This document shows positions 6,241 through 7,547 of a stretch of DNA of 7,547 nt, one piece after another. Origin of the DNA: Nitrospiria bacterium (lineage in GTDB: Bacteria; Nitrospirota; CAKKRA01; 9FT-COMBO-42-15); the NCBI GenBank assembly GCA_919903585.1, contig CAKKST010000204.1, positions 1 to 7,547 of the forward strand. Direction: 5' to 3'. Made by a program: the position numbers and the translations under genes. Positions within the stretch are counted from its first letter, which is position 1, and each line of letters starts with the position of its first letter. The notes beneath the pieces are model-generated. The model was given only the letters and a program-made list of their open reading frames with translations, did not search any database and was not told the DNA's origin.

Positions 6241-6757
6241 TATTTTTCTCCTTTAATATTACTTTTATTCTCTCAGCAAGCTCTTGTGGTGTTAAATCAG
6301 AGGTATCAATCAATACATCTGCCTTTAAGTACGCCTCTCTCCTTCTATCCAAAAGCCCTTCAATCTTTTTCAACGGATCAGCAGCTTTTAAAAGCGGCCT
6401 GACGCCCTCTTCATTCCTTATCCGTTTTAAGATTGTATCAGGTCTTGCTGTAAGGCATATTATTATAGCGGATCTTCTTTTTAACAGGGATAGGTTTTCA
6501 CTATTTACAATTGCACCACCACCAGTTGCTACAACTGTATTTTCTTTTGCGGCAATATCCTTTATTACTTCCTTCTCTAAGCTTCTAAAATACGCCTCGC
6601 CATATTCATCAAAGATCTCGGTAACCTTTTTACCCCCTGCCTTCTCTTCAATAAGAACATCTGTATCTACAAAATCAAGGCCATACTCCTCTGATAATAT
6701 TTTCCCAACAGTGGATTTTCCTGTGCCCATAAAGCCAGTGATAACTATGTTCTTCAC
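6227..6757 (-). CDS. aroK: Shikimate kinase AroK
   Basis: 176 aa, normal length. It phosphorylates shikimate at the 3-hydroxyl with ATP. It shows the P-loop GFMGTGKST (8-16), DTD (31-33) with the shikimate-binding aspartate, FRSLE with R58, GGG (79-81), a lid segment EEGVRPLL (117-123) with R120, and RRREAY (138-143). The start is GTG, forced by an in-frame TGA 15 nt upstream. The ribosome site is weak (GGA about 8 nt away). The gene is separated from aroC by 122 bp of palindromic repeats and overlaps aroB downstream. Confidence 0.95.
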   Translation of the reverse strand: MKNIVITGFMGTGKSTVGKILSEEYGLDFVDTDVLIEEKAGGKKVTEIFDEYGEAYFRSLEKEVIKDIAAKENTVVATGGGAIVNSENLSLLKRRSAIIICLTARPDTILKRIRNEEGVRPLLKAADPLKKIEGLLDRRREAYLKADVLIDTSDLTPQELAERIKVILKEKNIGRN

Positions 6758-6774
6758 CTTAATATCCGCATTTC

Positions 6775-6875
6775 ACCCTCCCCCTGTCCCCCTCCCATCA
6801 AGGGAGGGGGAATAAATGGTAAAGACAATAAAAAAGTTCCCTCTCCCCTTGTGGGAGAGGGTTAGGGTGAGGGGT
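6775..6875. repeat. Pair of facing GC-rich palindromic (REP/BIME-like) repeats between aroC and aroK
   Basis: Hairpin 1 is CCCCCTCCC (6788-6796), a 5-nt loop and GGGAGGGGG (6802-6810). Hairpin 2 is CCCTCTCCC (6839-6847), a 5-nt loop and GGGAGAGGG (6853-6861). Both have perfect 9-bp stems and 5-nt loops. The outer flanks (CACCCTCCCCC on the left, AGGGTGAGGGG on the right) are also related in inverted orientation, so the two units face each other across 28 bp, like a BIME. There is no T-run on the transcribed strand, so this is not an obvious terminator and the operon may read through. The nirB leader palindrome at 3299-3353 looks related. Confidence 0.7.
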
Positions 6876-6879
6876 AGTG

Positions 6880-7547
6880 CTATATCCCCCTTACATATTT
6901 TATATAACTGCTATAATTCCTCTTCATCTCCTTTAAACTGTCTCCGCCAAATTTCTCAATCATGGAATTGGCGATCTCAAAGGCAGCAACAGCCTCACCA
7001 ACAACGGCTGCTGCAGGGACTGCGCATACATCTGACCTCTCTACAGAAGCATGAAAGGTTTTTTTTGTAGCAATATCCACAGATTTAAGCGGCTTCATTA
7101 GCGTAGGTATAGGTTTCATTGCAGCCCTTATTATAATATCCTCGCCATTCGTCATGCCGCCCTCAATACCACCGGCGCTATTTGTCTTTCTATGAAATTT
7201 TTTATTTCGTTTATCATAAAATATCTCGTCATGAACCTCTGATCCCAATCTCCTCGCTGACTCAAAGCCAAGACCTATCTCCACACCTTTTATGGCCTGA
7301 ATACTCATTACAGCCATAGAAAGCCTCGCATTCAGTTTCCTGTCCCACTGGGTATGGCTTCCAAGGCCTACAGGGAGGTTTGCAACTATAATCTCAAATA
7401 TGCCTCCCATTGAATCGCCTGCCTTCTTTGCAAAGTCTATCCTTTTTATCATCTGCTTTTCTGCTTTTCCATCAGCGCAGCGAAGGGGTGATTTCTCAGC
7501 CTTTTTTTCTATATCCTCAGGGCTTAATCCCTTTTTATCACTTCTCA
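6880..7547 (-). CDS. aroC: Chorismate synthase AroC, C-terminal part (5' end outside window)
   Basis: The last 221 codons of a protein usually about 360-390 aa. The reading frame stays open to the right edge, so the Met at 7452 is internal and not a start. It converts EPSP to chorismate using reduced FMN, the final shikimate-pathway step. Signatures: SPLRCAD (upstream of residue M at 7452, typical of the family); AKKAGDSMGGIFEI; NLPVGLGSHTQWDRKLNARL; the conserved NSAGGIEGGMTNGEDIIIRAAMKP block; and RSDVCAVPAAAVVGE near the C-terminus. The frame is intact to its TAG. It is the first visible gene of the aroC-aroK-aroB-activator series. Confidence 0.96.
   Translation of the reverse strand, partial: RSDKKGLSPEDIEKKAEKSPLRCADGKAEKQMIKRIDFAKKAGDSMGGIFEIIVANLPVGLGSHTQWDRKLNARLSMAVMSIQAIKGVEIGLGFESARRLGSEVHDEIFYDKRNKKFHRKTNSAGGIEGGMTNGEDIIIRAAMKPIPTLMKPLKSVDIATKKTFHASVERSDVCAVPAAAVVGEAVAAFEIANSMIEKFGGDSLKEMKRNYSSYIKYVRGI

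Noticed and set aside
6816..7070. An 84-codon plus-strand frame beginning in the aroC-aroK gap.
   Set aside because: It reads through repeat DNA and then antisense to conserved aroC codons, so it is a shadow of aroC.
6880..7452. A complete short aroC starting at the Met at 7452.
   Set aside because: The frame continues upstream with the conserved SPLRCAD motif to the window edge, so the gene is cut by the window and not shortened.

Overview
The window reads as a piece of chromosome from an AT-leaning, Gram-negative, anaerobic or facultatively anaerobic bacterium. The combination of a NapC/NrfH-type membrane cytochrome c, a siroheme nitrite reductase, sigma-54 control and abundant GC-rich palindromic repeats would fit Nitrospirota or Thermodesulfobacteriota. 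That assignment is an inference of low confidence, because there is no rRNA or other marker here. Every gene I can support lies on the minus strand, so transcription runs from high to low coordinates.

Right half (7547 down to 3601): a shikimate-pathway operon. The end of aroC (chorismate synthase, cut by the window edge) is followed by a 122-bp gap filled by two facing GC-rich hairpins. Then come aroK (shikimate kinase), aroB (3-dehydroquinate synthase, overlapping aroK by 14 nt) and, 6 nt after aroB, a GAF-AAA+-HTH sigma-54 activator whose DNA-binding helices resemble those of NifA.

Left half (3600 down to 1): nitrite-to-ammonium genes. A 463-bp control region precedes nirB (large siroheme nitrite reductase subunit). 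A 363-bp control region precedes the start of a NapC/NrfH-family tetrahaem-type cytochrome c that runs off the left edge and probably leads to nrfA.

The most interesting signal is that the two control regions are diverged copies of each other. Both hold a near-perfect -24/-12 sigma-54 promoter (TGGCACG-N4-TTGC). Centred 141-142 bp upstream of it, both hold the palindrome TTTTTGTA-N8-TACAAAAA, which contains a NifA-type TGT-N10-ACA enhancer site. Both then have a third TTTTTGTA half-site exactly 20 bp further out. They also share a TTGATCAA box 12 bp upstream of -24 and a C-rich/G-rich hairpin with a T-tract in the leader. The adjacent NifA-like activator is the obvious candidate to bind both, which would make this a small self-contained regulon for nitrite reduction: one regulator, two duplicated enhancer-promoter modules, one cytoplasmic and one periplasmic reductase. 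In the nirB copy a 131-bp MITE-like element has inserted between promoter and gene, right at the Shine-Dalgarno sequence. Removing it restores nearly the same promoter-to-start distance as in the nrfH copy (96 versus 91 nt).
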